NCBI GenBank assembly: GCA_019279435.1
Contig: JAAALK010000080.1
Span: 94,898,311 to 94,962,310 of the forward strand
DNA from: Zizania palustris
Taxonomy: Eukaryota; Streptophyta; Magnoliopsida; Poales; Poaceae
Direction: 5' to 3'
DNA: 64,000 nt
A model generated the notes under the pieces. The model made no database searches, was not told where the DNA came from, and saw nothing but the letters and a program-made list of their open reading frames with translations. Of this stretch, positions 1 through 11,457 are shown one piece after another. Numbering within the stretch: position 1 is the stretch's first letter; each line of letters starts with the position of its first letter. The position numbers and the translations under genes were made by a program.

Positions 1-136
1 TCCAGCCGATTACGGATGAATCCGCAACCATCTTCTACTCTTATCTCCATCGGCTCTCATTCCAATCATGAAGTTGTTGCAGACGGACTTCTTTAACTTT
101 CTCTAACCGGATCTTCCTTGCCCTTCTGTTGACCGC
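1..136. other. Left flank of the first Sirevirus, unidentified
   Basis: No convincing reading frame or repeat. The copia LTR begins at 137, so these bases are the insertion target or part of an older element. The five bases before the LTR (132-136) would be its target-site duplication, but the matching right copy has been lost, so this cannot be tested. Confidence 0.4.
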
Positions 137-2033
137 TGTAGGACCGAAAGTAGCGACCAGAGGGGGGTGAATGGGCGCCTTAAAAATTCTTTCGAATCAA
201 TGGCCTGCTCCCAATACCCAACGCACCTCAAAGACTAAGCAGCAAAGAACGAACAGATTGCCTAAGTCTAAGGGTATCAATCTAGAAGCAACTGATGTTT
301 AAAACAGAGAAATACCAATACAGTGCTAATAGACTGATAAATAGTATACAAGAGACAAGGCAAGATAAACTTCTCAGTATAAATGCACAAAGGATGAAAT
401 GAGAGGTTACTGTTCGAAATCTGTCTCCTGTTCGAAACTTGGCGAAGCCTGCTTCGCTGGTCGAAGCCTGCTTCGGAGGTCGAGGTCTGCTTCGCTTGAT
501 CAAAGTCTGGTTCGGAGGTGGTAGTCGAAGTCTGTCAAAGGTGTGTTGTCTATCCTAGGTCGAGGTGGCAAAAGACCGAAGATGCTTCGAAACTAAGTAT
601 GGAAGTATCGAAGCTAACTTCGAATCAGAGTGCTTCAAAGCCTATCCTTCGAACAGTATGCTTCGAACACAACGCACAGACAAACAACCTTCAAAAAGAG
701 AAGCGAAGGCTAACACGCGACAGAGGAACCAAAATGAAGCCTACACTCTACCTTCGAACAAATCACATCAAGACCTTCGAGAAAGATAGCAGACAGGAAC
801 TCACGTCGAGCGAAGTTTAACAGAAAGATAAGCTTCGAAGCCAACTTCGAAACCTGTCGAAGTATGGACTTCGAACAGCTCAAGTCAAAGTACCTTCGCA
901 CTGACGCTCGAAGTATGAAACGCTGACAGTACGAAAAGTACTTCGAAGCTAGCAACTCAGTACACAAAATGAAGTTCGAAGTTCAAACGAAGCCCTTGAG
1001 GATGTCAGATCGAAACCTGCCTCACGGAGCTGAGGGGCTTCGAACAGAGAAGTGGCTTCGCCAGAGAACAGCCAGAAAAGGGACTTTAGTCCTGTCAACT
1101 AGATCAAAAAGTTGTGCAGTAAAAGAAAAGCTAGAGTACTAGTGTACTGTTGCTACAGAGTAGTAGTACTACTTGCAACCAGTATGAACTAGTACTACTT
1201 CCGTGAAGAACAGTTGCAACCGAGGCACAAATCCTCAGGAAAAATAGCTACGCACGTGAAACGAAGCCATGAAAAATGCTACAAAAATGTTGCGCACGAA
1301 CAGAGAATAGAAGCTTCCTTGCATCAGAACGAATGAAATAAATGCAAGCCAAAATCACATGAACAGCAGCCTGGCGGCGCACAACCGAAGAGAGAGAGAG
1401 AAAAAGCAAGAGACAAAATGACCCAAAGGAGTAGTATTGATTTCAGCCAAAAGGGTAGTTCAACCCTAGGGATTGGGGTCCTATTTATAGGCTGCCCAAC
1501 ACTAGGAATATTCCACCAGCTCCTTAGGGTTTTTTACAGACGCTAAATAAAGGAAATGACTCAACTGCCCTTAGGTATTTTTACAGACACAATTGACTGA
1601 CTGTGGGCCTAGAGATACAGATGACTTATCCGGAAGCTAAGCTTTCGTAGCAACTACGGCTTCTCTTCTGGACAGTCCGATATAGAATCAACGGTTGTCA
1701 GTTTTGCGCCGAAACTGACAAAGCCTCCACCTGGCTTTGCACCAGGTACCCGGATTGGGCCGGCCCGATTCCGCAGCTCTCTCAACCCGGCAATCACTCA
1801 CCGCCCGTGTACCTGAGTCAATCCTGATCAACAGCCCAGTGGGTCTTCTGCTGCTTCTGGCCCATGTACCCGGATTGGGCCAGCCCGACCGTCGCTTGCT
1901 GCCCGTGTACCTGAGTCACACGCGGCCCTGAAACAGCAGATCTCATTTCTTCTTCTGTCCTCTTTGACTATCGTTGACAATGACTCATCACATCTGGAGC
2001 CATGAGGCCCACTCTATTCAGCATGGCTCCTCA
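137..2033 (-). repeat. 3' LTR of Sirevirus S1
   Basis: The left edge, TGTAGGACC at 137, recurs at 9378 next to the PBS. The right edge, GGCTCCTCA ending at 2033, abuts a polypurine tract. On the coding strand the LTR therefore runs TGAGG...CCTACA, 1897 bp, with TG/CA ends. Positions 420-1060 are dense in TTCGAA and CTTCGAAG palindromes, matching the palindrome-rich regulatory region known for Sirevirus LTRs. Small open frames in it are not credible genes. Confidence 0.88.
1481..1490 (-). promoter_or_regulatory. Probable TATA box of S1 LTR
   Basis: The minus strand reads CTATAAATAG, followed by GGACCCC. This is the only good TATA in the LTR and lies downstream of the palindrome-poor part of U3, where an LTR promoter is expected. 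Confidence 0.6.
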
Positions 2034-3379
2034 ATCTCCCCCTTGATGAGTGCATTGTCAACACTCTTCTTTTTCAGCTCTTCAGCACCTGCGAGCACAT
2101 GTGGAAACACGAAAACAAAGCACAAGAAAACAAAGAAGAATAAAATAAGGTAAAAGTGGAACCCTAATGACCAAAAGCCGATCAACAGCAAGGAGCGGTC
2201 ATTATGGTTAACCAAAACGTAAAAACTCAAAAGTGAGTGCGATTTCAGAACAACAAGGATATCAACAGAGTAAGAAACAAGCGAGAGCGAGACAAAAACT
2301 CCCCCTTAAACTCTGATCCCAAATTTTCTCCCCCTTGTTGACAAGTGAACTCATCAAGCACTCAAAAGAGACACATACTCCCCCTGAAAGGCAACTCTCC
2401 CTCAAAATATGTAATGAATGCAACTGGGGGGCATGTGGAGTGTAGAAAGCATGCTTCTCAGATATGATTGACTTCAATTACAACATCTAACAAGTAGAGC
2501 AAAAGACATACCGTCTAAGACACATGGCATGATCAGTGCAACAGATGATATCTAAAGAAAGTCATTAGCACGCATTTTTCTGTTTTTGCAAACAAAAGCA
2601 TCACCACATTTTCCAGTAAACAAGCAAGGTAAAGCATGAGATGCAAAAGCTAACTGATATCTACCAGGATAAGCATTGTCCAAAATCAAAGTGCTTCAGC
2701 AAATGTGTTATCATTTCAATTTTCAAGCTTTTTCTTTTTCCTTTTTCATTTTTGCCAGGGGTTATTTGTATGTCAAATCTTATGCTGACCGACCAAGTCA
2801 AGCCTAGGCCAGAACTGGACCATCAGAAGCTTAAGACATTGGTCTTAGCATACATTGCACTGTCCTAGTTCATACCAAAGTGCTATGGTACGCAGTCCAG
2901 AACAATGCAATGCGACAAAACAAACCCACCTGGATCTTTTCAAGTTATACATAAAAAGGCATGGAATTTTCATTTTTCTCGATTTTTCATCATTTTTATA
3001 GCACATTTCCATGTTTAAAGCATACAGATGTCCAAGTTGCATATTTGCATCTAAGTCAGGAACTAGCTATAAGGCATGTAACAGATAGCAAGAACATTCA
3101 GCCTACACATGCTAGTTACCAGAAACAATGGTGATCATTTTTCAATTTTTAAAGCATAAAAGCCATGCATATGACAGATATCAGACTTATCAAGCAAACT
3201 GAGACAAGACATGATCATTGACAAGTAATCAAAAGCATGTACCAGTTAGAATAAGTAAAGCAGTTCAATCATATAACAGAAGCAGCTCTAAAGTGTGGTA
3301 TAAGAATATGCAAGATATGAACACACACAAAAAGACTCAAGAAAAGAGTAAAGAAGAAAGAAAACTGACGCAAAATATC
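2034..3379 (-). other. Non-coding 3' region of S1 with multiple polypurine tracts
   Basis: Between the RNase H stop and the 3' LTR there is no conserved frame. The complement of AAGGGGGAG-like tracts occurs just after 2033 and near 2300, 2330 and 2380. The proximal one would prime plus-strand DNA. Repeated tracts here are a Sirevirus hallmark. Nothing else recognisable was seen. Confidence 0.75.
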
Positions 3380-4388
3380 CTAAAAAGGATACACAACACC
3401 CAAATCCCCTCGTAAACGCTCAAATGTAGACTGATCTAGGGGTTTGGTGAAAATATCAGCCAACTGATGATGGGTATCAACATGAACAAGGTCAATGACA
3501 CCTTTCTCATATTGATCCCTCAGAAAGTGAAAGCGCACATCAATGTGTTTGGTTTTTGAATGGAGACAAGGGTTTTTCCCTACACTAATAGCACTTGTGC
3601 TGTACGCAAAACAATGGAACCCTGGTAGGAAAGAACAACCCAAAATCTCGTAGAGTGGAAATCATCCAAACCAACTGTGAGCAGCAGCTACATACTCAGC
3701 CTCAGCTGGTCGAAAGAGCAACTCCAGATTTCTTTCGAGAAGACCAAGAGACAAGAGAAGAACCGAGAAACTGGCAAGTACCAGAAGTCGACTTGCGATC
3801 CAACCGACACCCACCAAAGTCGGCATCCGAAAATCCAAATAAATCAAGAGATGATGATGCTGAATAGTAAAGACCGAGATCGGGCGCATAAGTGAGATAC
3901 CTGAAGATGCGCTTGACAGCCTGCCGATGAGACGCGCGTGGTGAAGACTGAAAACGCGCGCAAAGTCCCACGGCGAACTGTATGTCTGGTCTTGTTGCCG
4001 TCAAGTACAACAGCGAACCGATCATCCCTCGAAACTCCCTCTCGTTGACCTTGACACCGCTCTCGTCCTTGTCCAGACCCCCAGATGTGCCCATCGGGGT
4101 CATCTGCGGCTCCAATTCACCACCAAAGTCAAATTTCTTAAGCATGTCGCGAGTGTACTTACCTTGGTGGATGAAGGTGTCGTCCTTGGTCTGCTTGATC
4201 TGGAGCCCTAAGAAGTACTTGAGCTCACCCATGAGGCTCATCTCAAACTCACTAGTGCATCTGCTCAGAGAACTTGGACACAAGAGAATCAGTAGTACCG
4301 CCAAAAATAATATCGTCCACGTAAATCTGAGCGACTAAGAAATCTGAAGCATCTTTGAGCAAGAAAAGAGTTTTATCCACAGAACCCA
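3380..4388 (-). pseudogene. S1 pol: end of RT and RNase H
   Basis: The minus strand carries the RT catalytic YVDD at 4323-4312, then palm/thumb sequence with GELKYFLGLQI and TRPDIQFAVG, then the copia RNase H with SDADFGG, the DRKSTSGTC segment, AEAEYVAAA and HHQLADIFTKPLD near the C terminus. Together these copy RNA into DNA and degrade the template. At least three frame changes separate the pieces (near 4389-4304, 3702 and 3650), so no single protein is possible. RNase H ends at 3380, just before the polypurine-tract region, as expected for copia. Confidence 0.88.
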
Positions 4389-5069
4389 TCACAAAGCCCT
4401 TCCCAACAAAAATTGCTTTAACCGGTCATACCAAGCCCTGGGGGCTTGCTTCAACCCATATAAAGCCTTTTGCAATTTAAAAACATGTCGAGGAAACTTA
4501 GGGTTCTCAAAACCGGGGGGCTGCCTAACATACACTTCCTCCTCTATATACCCGTTCAGAAAAGCACTCTTGACGTCCATATGAAAAAGATTAAAACCCT
4601 TCGAAACGGCAAAAGCTAGAAGAATACGAATGGACTCAAGACGGGCAACAGGAGCGAAGGTTTCTTCAAAGTCAATACCTTCCTTCTGGCAAAAACCCTG
4701 GGCAACTAGTCGAGCTTTGTTGCGCACAACAACCCCATCTTCACCTTGTTTGTTTTTGAACACCCACTTGGTGCCTATGGGGTTGCATCCTGGTGGCGGC
4801 TCAACTATTGTCCAAACCCGATTACGGACAAAATTCTCAAGCTCTTCTTGCATAGCATTAATCCAATTTGAATCAGAAAGAGCATGAGAAACATCTCTGG
4901 GCTCAAAAGATGCAACAAAAGCAGATTTAGCAAACACAGCAAGAGAGGTAGAAGAACGCAGAGTCCTTTCAGTCAAATCACCGATGATGAGCTCTGAGGG
5001 GTGATCACGCTGAACTGCTCGGGTTCCCTGGTGATCTGAAGTCACCTCACCGGAGTCAGCAGCTCGCAC
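4389..5069 (-). pseudogene. S1 pol: N-terminal part of copia reverse transcriptase (RVT_2)
   Basis: The 226-codon frame contains the RVT_2 start (SNWINAMQEEL), WVFKNKQGEDG, ARLVAQGF, DFEETFAPVARLESIR, the catalytic aspartate in HMDVKSAFLNG and KALYGLKQAPRAWYDRL. It shifts frame just before the YVDD segment, which lies in the next entry. Integrase precedes it in transcription order. A linker of roughly 40 codons at its start is low complexity and matches the integrase-RT spacer of copia polyproteins. Confidence 0.9.
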
Positions 5070-5078
5070 CTCTGGACT

Positions 5079-6020
5079 CTACTGAGGGGGCTCGATCGAA
5101 GTGGAAGAAGTGATCATAGGTCCGCCCTCGTCCTCAGTCGAAGTCTCAGAAGGTGTGGGCTCTGCAGGGGGTGCAGAAGGCCCACCCTCATTAGCGGTTG
5201 GAGTATCCTCATCTTCCTCGAAGATGGACTCTCCGAGCTCACAATCAGAAGGCTCAAAAGAAGGAGTCAAAGAAGGCAAGGACTCATCAAATGAAACCTC
5301 ACAAGTCTCGACAAGCAACTGGGATTCGAGGTTCCAAACACGGAAGCCTCGAGAATGCAAAGCATAACCAAGAAAAACACCATCCCAGCAACGAGACTTA
5401 AACTTGTCCAAATGCCCTCCCTTCTTGAGCACAAAGCACTTGCAGCCAAATGCTCGCAAGTGACTCACCTTGGGTTGTCTGCCAAACCGCAACTCATACG
5501 AAGTCTTACCTAAGTAAGCTCGAAGAAAAATGCGGTTGGCCAGATAGCAAGCCGTGTTCATGGCTTCAGCCCAAAACCGCCTAGGAGTCATGTGCTCATC
5601 GAGCATCATCCTGGCCATCTCGACTAGCATGCGGTTCTTTAGTTCCACAACGCTGTTCTGTGGGGGAGTATAAGGAGAAGAAAACTGATGGTCCAGACCC
5701 TGATCACTACAGAAGCTGACGAACTGAGAGTTCTTGAACTCAGAGCCATTGTCGGAGCGAATTGCTCGCATCCGACCATTGTTCTCATTCTTCAGCTTCA
5801 AAATCAGGTCATGAACAAATTGAAAAGCTTCATCCTTAGACTCCAAAAAGAAAACCCACGAGAATCGAGAGAAGTCATCAACAATCACAAGTGCGTACCA
5901 CTTCCCACCGACTGAACGTACCCAAGCTGGACCAACAGTGTCGAAGTGTAAAAGCTCGCCCGGATACGAAGTCATCACCAGAGTCACAGGTGAGTGAGAA
6001 GCAGGCAACCATTTTCCCAT
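5079..6020 (-). pseudogene. S1 pol: copia integrase core
   Basis: This frame of 313 codons inserts the DNA copy into the chromosome. The catalytic triad is D27 (LHFDTVGP), D90 (RSDNGSEF) and E126 (in QNSVVELKNR), with exactly 35 residues between the last two, the DD35E spacing. The usual VERKNR context is altered to VELKNR. Downstream is the copia motif LRAFGCKCFV, then an acidic Ser/Pro-rich linker from about residue 255. Only one stop separates it from the RT piece (5070-5078), so the fragment is fairly well kept. Confidence 0.92.
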
Positions 6021-6022
6021 GA

Positions 6023-6528
6023 CGACAGGGATGACAAACTAGATCCTTCTCCATATTAAGATTGGGCAATCCTCGGATGAGGTCCATAGAGCTTAACCTG
6101 ACTAGCAGATCAAAACTCAAATGACCTAACCTCCTATGCCACTTCCAGAGCTCAGAAGAAGATCCAGCAATCAAACAACGAGAAGGGCCAAAAGAACTAG
6201 AGAAGTCAATTCGAAAAACTTTACCAAATGGTAAAATCTGGCAAATCAAAGATCCTCTAGAATCAAACACAGAAGAATTGCCCTTCTTAAAATGCACTTC
6301 CAACCCAACCTCAAGAAGTTGCGAAACAGAAATCAAATTGAAGTTCAAATTTTTAACCAAAGCAACGTTCTTTAAAGAAAAATGGTCTGAAATGCGAATT
6401 GAGCCAATGCCACTTACTTTCCCTTGACCACTGTTCCCGAATGTGATGTACTCTTTGGAGCTCGGGGGAGTGAGACTAGAGAACCATCTACGATGTCCCG
6501 TCATGTGGCGAGAGCATCCTGAGTCCAT
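6023..6528 (-). pseudogene. S1 aspartic protease and GAG-pre-integrase region
   Basis: The frame opens with the protease active site DSGCSRHMTG, the copia variant in which DSG is the catalytic triad, and continues through the LISVSQLL segment typical of this protease. It then enters the GAG-pre-integrase zinc region (WKWHRRLGHLSFDLL, then a cysteine pair in CHPCRHGK). The frame changes before the integrase core near 6023, and again upstream where gag should join. The protease would cleave the polyprotein inside the particle. Confidence 0.88.
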
Positions 6529-6563
6529 AATCCAAACATCCTACAGTCCCCAATCCTGCACAA

Positions 6564-7320
6564 TCAGTGGCTGTAAGTGGGAGCAAATGGTCCGGCACCA
6601 GGTTTAGCAAAAGAGCTAAACCAGTGTCGAGCCATCTGCTCAAATGATGGAAAGTGAAAACCATCAAAAGAGTTTGGACCAAAACGCGGCTCAAAGCGCG
6701 GTCCACGGTTCTCCCTAGAACATTGGCCACGAGGTCCAGGACCATAGCCAAAATGGCCTGGAGCTCTACCGGAACGACCACCACCAACTGTAGCACGGGC
6801 ACCAAAGCTGTCTCCTCTACCACCACCTACACGATGCGGCCTGGCCTCCAGCCTCTCCCCACGTCGAGGAGCACGCAGTCTACCACCCTGCTGGTAGAAC
6901 TTCTCCTGACCACCACGAGCCCTATCTGCTCTCTCAACCCGCTTCCTCCTGAAGCAAAACTCCGCAAGATGCCCATCTCTCTGATAGTACTCACAATGAT
7001 AGGTGGGCTTCTTGGGGTGTGGTTGAGGCTTGGGATTCTTGGTCTTAGTGGTGTTCGTTGTAATCTTTTTGGGTTGAGACGGTCTAGGAAGAGAGTCAAG
7101 AGAAGTGTGGAGGTGTTTAGGCTTTGGGACCCATATAGGTTTCTTGGGTGGAGCTTTAGGTGGTTCATGGATCACTCCATCCTTGGGCTGACAAGCCTGG
7201 GAAGACTCAGTGGAATGGGTCTTGGGATATCTCTGCTCAGGAGTCATTTTACTCCACTCCACTGCCCGGCTAATGGCACTCTCAAAGTCAGCCTTGGTGT
7301 AGGTGTAACCTACCCCAAAC
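6564..7320 (-). pseudogene. S1 gag C-terminal domain with second zinc-knuckle-like motif
   Basis: The frame runs to 6564 with a Lys/Pro-rich stretch, a C2HC-like segment HCEYYQRDGHLAEFC in which one cysteine position is tyrosine, then a long Gly/Arg-rich tail (residues about 130-220) that could bind RNA. It precedes the protease. An upstream part with YTYTKADFESAISRAV is in frame before the first Met. A second knuckle and Gly/Arg-rich region in an extended gag are seen in Sireviruses; the function is inferred. Confidence 0.7.
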
Positions 7321-7340
7321 CCATCCTGCCTCTTGAACTA

Positions 7341-8277
7341 CTAGATCATCATGCCGAGTTGTGGCTCTCTGGCACTAATCCAACTCAGGATAGAGCAGAG
7401 GTAAAAGTTCTCATTCTGAGAATCAGCTAGCTCCTCTCTCAAGGAAGCTAATACCTCCACCTGAGACAAGCAGGTCTCACACTCACTCTCTACATGGACA
7501 GACTTTTCGGCTTTCAGCTTGATCAATTCCATTCTAAGACAAACAGTTCTCACAGACAGTGGGTGGAACTGATAGTGTCTCAAGCTCTATCCTAGTCTGC
7601 GCAAGCTCAGCTCTCATCCTCTCCAAATCACCCAAATGCTCATTGTCCTTGGATTTCAGCTCAGCTAAGGCAGCTAGATGAGATGGGCAATCAACACAGG
7701 GAGCGATGATAGTGGCTTTAGCATCTTTCAGCTCCAGCTGAGCTCTTTCAAGCTCAGTGGCCAAAGTGTCCCTCTCATCAACCCTTTCTGTGTACTGGGA
7801 CTTCAGAGTCGACAAGTCACACAGAAGCACCTCACACTTCGAGCACTCACTGCTATCACCCAAGCAAGGGGAAGAAGATAGACTCTCAATTCTGCCATTG
7901 GCTATGGCAAGCTCACTCTCTAACTCATCTATCCTCTTCTTGGCCCCCCTAAGCAGTTTTTCCCGATATTTCAACTCCTGACGATTGCTTTCAAGTAAAT
8001 CAACGACTTCGCGTTCATAGGATGATACCTTTTCGTTGTCGTCATCGGAGTCGTCGGAGGAGCTCTTTTATTCCTTATCCCCAAGTGCCATTGAGCATAA
8101 GCTCTTGCGGGATCTTCGGCGCTGGTGTGAGTGGCTCTTCGGTCTGTCCCCGAAAGCCATGAAGCAGAGGCCCGCCGGATCGTCCTTGTCCTTCCCCTTC
8201 TTGATGACGATCTCCTCATCGCTTGAGCTTGATGAAAAGGAAGAAGACATGGACTGCTTGGAGTAGCTCTTCTCCAT
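7341..8277 (-). pseudogene. S1 gag middle region, acidic segment and coiled coil
   Basis: A Ser/Asp-rich stretch (about 8240-8020) leads into a long heptad-like region rich in Glu, Leu, Lys and Arg (about 7974-7341), with paired CxxC motifs recurring between helices (CSKC, CVDC, CENC, CETC). One stop interrupts it at about 8068 and a frameshift near 7540-7580. Coiled coils within an extended gag are known in Sireviruses and may mediate particle assembly or host binding. The evenly recurring CxxC pairs are noteworthy. Confidence 0.65.
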
Positions 8278-8313
8278 CTCGGCGAAGAAGGCCTTGTCGC
8301 GCTTGTTGTTCTC

Positions 8314-9318
8314 TCACCGGTAGTCCTTCAGGGCCTTCTTGAAGAATCTTGTCTTCGGCTTGCCCTTATTGAAGGAAGAGCTCTCGTGCTTCCCGGAGTC
8401 GTGGAAGCCACCACCGGTGCCCTTCTTGTAGCCATTTCGCTTGGCATAGTCGGCGATGAAGTGTCCTAGATCACCACACTCAAAGCACCCGGATTTTGTG
8501 CCGTGTTTTTTGAACATCCTTTTGTCATAGACACGACGCACCCGGTTGTTAAACAGACACAAATCATCATCTCCCAAAGACTCAAGCTGGTCCTCAGTGA
8601 TAGACATCAAAGACAACCCAACACAGCTCACAGCAGAGGGATCAACAGAAGGTGTAGCAAGGGCCAGGGACTTTGATCCAGAACCAGTGAGATTTGATCT
8701 CAACTGGATATCTACCTCAGTGGCCTTCAGCTTGCTAAATAACTCAGAAATGGTCAAGGTATCGTAAGAAGTGCTCTCAACGATAGAGGATACCTTGATC
8801 TCCCAGATCTTTGGGTCCAAGGTATGGAGAACCTTGAGCGCCTGCTCGTGATCTGAGACTAACTAAGCACCCTCAGCCTTGTTGTCCCGAAGCTTGTTAA
8901 TGATCGATTGAAAACGACCAAACAACGCTTCAACAGATTCACCCGGCTTTTGTGTGAAATTCTCATATTCACGCCGGTAGGTCTGATAGAGCCGAGCCTT
9001 GACCTGGGCTGTTCCCTCATGGTGTGCCTTGAGGGTAGCCCAGATCTCTCTCGCAGTGGAGAGATGGCTCACACGCTCAAACTCAGTGGGACCTAAACCA
9101 GAAAACAAAATGTTCACAGCCTTACTATTGCTCAGATGCTGGGCAATGATACCTGTAGTACCATGCTCAGCGACTGGCAGTATAACGAACGTGGTGTGAA
9201 CGCAAATGTCCCATATGTCCGAACCTTGGCTCATAAGATATGCTCGCATGCGAGTCTTCCAATAGTTATAGCCATAGGCTTCCAAGGACGGGACCTTGCC
9301 AGGAGACGTCATGGTCAC
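8314..9318 (-). pseudogene. S1 gag N-terminal part with CCHC zinc knuckle
   Basis: The frame starts at Met 9318, 46 bases inside the PBS. It shows the copia gag signature: YNYWKTRMRAYL, AREIWATLKAHHEGT, then YENFTQKPGESVEALFGRFQSIINKL (UBN2-type capsid). An in-frame TAG at 8865-8863 interrupts it, and the same frame continues to a CCHC knuckle, CFECGDLGHFIADY, where the final cysteine is tyrosine. Another stop lies at 8316-8314. The product would form the capsid and package RNA. Confidence 0.9.
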
Positions 9319-9363
9319 TACTGGGGTTTAGAACCGGTTAAGGTATAGAAAAACCCTAACCTC

Positions 9364-9375
9364 GCTTTGATACCA
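9364..9375 (-). other. Primer-binding site of S1 (initiator tRNA-Met type)
   Basis: The minus strand reads TGGTATCAAAGC, two bases after the 5' LTR end. It differs at one base from the common TGGTATCAGAGC complementary to tRNA-iMet, so it primes minus-strand synthesis. Confidence 0.88.
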
Positions 9376-9377
9376 CT

Positions 9378-9481
9378 TGTAGGACCGAAAGTAGCGATCA
9401 AAGGGGGGGTGAATGGGCTCCTTAAAAATTCTTTCGAATCAATGGCCTGCTCCCAATACCCAACTCACCTCAAAGACTAAG
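9378..9481 (-). repeat. 5' LTR stump of S1
   Basis: The 104 bp match 137-241 with about five differences, then stop at CTAAG where a different LTR begins. The remaining 1.8 kb of this LTR is not present in the window. Confidence 0.85.
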
Positions 9482-11457
9482 TGTTGGACCGGAAACGGCG
9501 ACCAGAGGGGGGGTGAATGGGAGCTTATAAAATTTCGTGCTAAAACTTAGCCTTCTGTTCAGTTCTGTCTTCTGCGGAACAGGCTTCGAACACCACCTTC
9601 GAAGGTCTGGTTCGGAGGTACTTCGACACCTTCGAACACAGGCTTCGGAGGAGCAAAAGTTCGAAGCCAAGAAGACTTCGCTCCAATAACACCCTCGAAA
9701 ACCGACTCTGCTAAGTCAGTGCAGGCTCCGCACACAGGGTGCTTCGAGCAGGCTTCGCACTTCACCCTTCGCAAGAGTGGACAGCCCTCTGAGGACTTCG
9801 ACCAAGTACTTAGCGACAGCAACTGGTGCTGGGCTTCGTACGCGAAGGTGTACACGCACACAAAATGGACTACGCTAAGGGCTTCGACACAGGAAGCAAA
9901 ACGGGAAACAACCAGGGCTTCGCTAGTAATCAGCGAGGTCTTGCCTCGTGTTACACAGAGCGACAGCACACTGAAAAGCACACCTCGCGAGAAAAACACC
10001 CTTCGCCAAGACAGGCTTCGGTGAGCAAATGACTAGCGAGGTATGCAACGCGAGTTCAAGCAAAAGTACACAGAAGCAGGGCTTCGCCGCTTGAACAAGG
10101 AACACTGAAATAAATTGAACTCAGAATGAATACAGCGAGGTCTGTCTACAGGAGCTCAACAGTAAATGCTCAAAGTGTTGAATGTTACCTACCGAGCCCC
10201 CATATTTATAGCCCATGGATTCATCCTAAGGAAGTGACTACTTTACCCCTAGGGTTTACATTCATTTTGTCTCTTCAGAACTAAGGGGTACAAAAGGTAG
10301 TCCACCTTTATTTTGGAGGCTTCTCTGTCAGCTGCAGAGGGGACAGTGTCAGCCTTTTTCAGAACAGACAGTGTCAGCCTTTACAGAGTTGACTTCTGGA
10401 ACCTCCCTTCGCACCGGAGGGTGCGGTAGCTTCGGCGAGAAGCCAGCAGCCTGTTGGCCTTTGCTCCGCCGAAGAAGTCCTTCGATACAATGACGGTTTT
10501 GAGCCGAAGCCGTCAAAGCCCCTTGGGCCTTCGCACCACCACCTCCGGAGTGGATTACCACGGCTTCGCAGCTACTCCCAGCTCGAACACCGTCCGTCCG
10601 TTGTACCGAAGCCATGCATGGCCGAAGCACCACAAGTCATCCTCACTCCGAAGCCCCACCTTCGGAGTACCACCCTTCGAAGTCCCTCCTTCGTCCAAGG
10701 CCTCCGCATGAAGCATTCCATGAGCACTCCGTCGCAGTGCCTCTTCCCGAGCACACTCCACGACGAGCCTCACCCGGACCATGCCTTCGATGCGCCTCGA
10801 CTTCTGAGACCTTCGTCGGCACCTTCGAATGTCTCCCTCCGGAGCACACTTCGAACACCTTGCCTCCGCAGAGGACTTGATCCACCAACTCCGAAGTCAC
10901 TCCATTCGGAGTACCTTCGAAGTGCCTCATGTCCGAGGACTTTGTCTCGGAGCACCTTCAGCCGGAGCCACGCTCCGCACTCTCTGCCTTCACCTGGCAC
11001 GCCTCGACCCGAGGACCGACCCGGACCACCTTCGCAGCCACCGTGACGGAGCTCCCTGCTCCCCTGGCATCAAGCCTCCCGCTTGACCCAGGTTCCACCG
11101 GCTCGAACCCTGTCCGTCGCCTCCGAAGTCCCTGCGCACCACCGACAAGCAAACAAGTGTACCAGTACTCCGGAGACCTCTCCGGGTTAGCAACCTTCGG
11201 TACACACTCCGGTGTACCGCCCAAAGTACCGAAGCCTACGGTACGAACCCTGTCATCGCGTACTGTCGGACCCCTCCGACGGTACACTCCGCTGCACAGC
11301 TGCAGCAAGCAAACACCGAACATACTCCGGTGACACACCTCCGAACACCCTTCGGAGGTACCACCTCCGAAGCCCCTCCGGAGGTACCCTTCGAACAGAG
11401 GGTAAATAATCCTGTCAATCACTCATCACATACACCGAAACCACCCTTGGTTTCTCA
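9482..11457 (-). repeat. LTR of Sirevirus S2
   Basis: Bounded by TGTTGGACC on the left and TTTCTCA on the right, giving TGAGAAA...TCCAACA on the coding strand, 1976 bp. It is dense in CTCCGAAG, CTTCGGAG and TTCGAA palindromes between about 10380 and 11400. A TATA element lies at 10203-10210. Overlapping open frames on both strands here are composition artefacts of this palindromic GC-rich sequence. Confidence 0.85.
10203..10210 (-). promoter_or_regulatory. TATA box of S2 LTR
   Basis: The minus strand reads TATAAATA in the context GGGCTATAAATATGG, between the palindrome-rich U3 and the rest of the LTR. Confidence 0.6.

Larger units (their letters stand above)
137..9481 (-). mobile_element. 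Ty1/copia retrotransposon, Sirevirus type, nearly complete but decayed (element S1)
   Basis: Read on the minus strand the order is 5' LTR stump (9481-9378), PBS, gag with a CCHC knuckle, long coiled-coil region, second knuckle-like motif, protease, integrase, RT, RNase H, a non-coding stretch with several polypurine tracts, and the 3' LTR (2033-137). Integrase before RT defines Ty1/copia. Repeated AAGGGGGAG tracts before the 3' LTR and an extended gag are established Sirevirus traits. The frame is broken by several stops and frameshifts, so the copy is non-autonomous. The first 104 bases of the two LTRs differ at about five positions, so the insertion is not very recent. The 5' LTR is cut at 9481, where another Sirevirus LTR starts. 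Confidence 0.9.

Noticed and set aside
2641..3415. Short plus-strand frames
   Set aside because: They lie in the non-coding polypurine-tract region of S1 and have no family features.
10349..11422. Many overlapping open frames on both strands
   Set aside because: They lie wholly inside a palindromic GC-rich LTR and match no family; mirror frames occur in every copy of the LTR.
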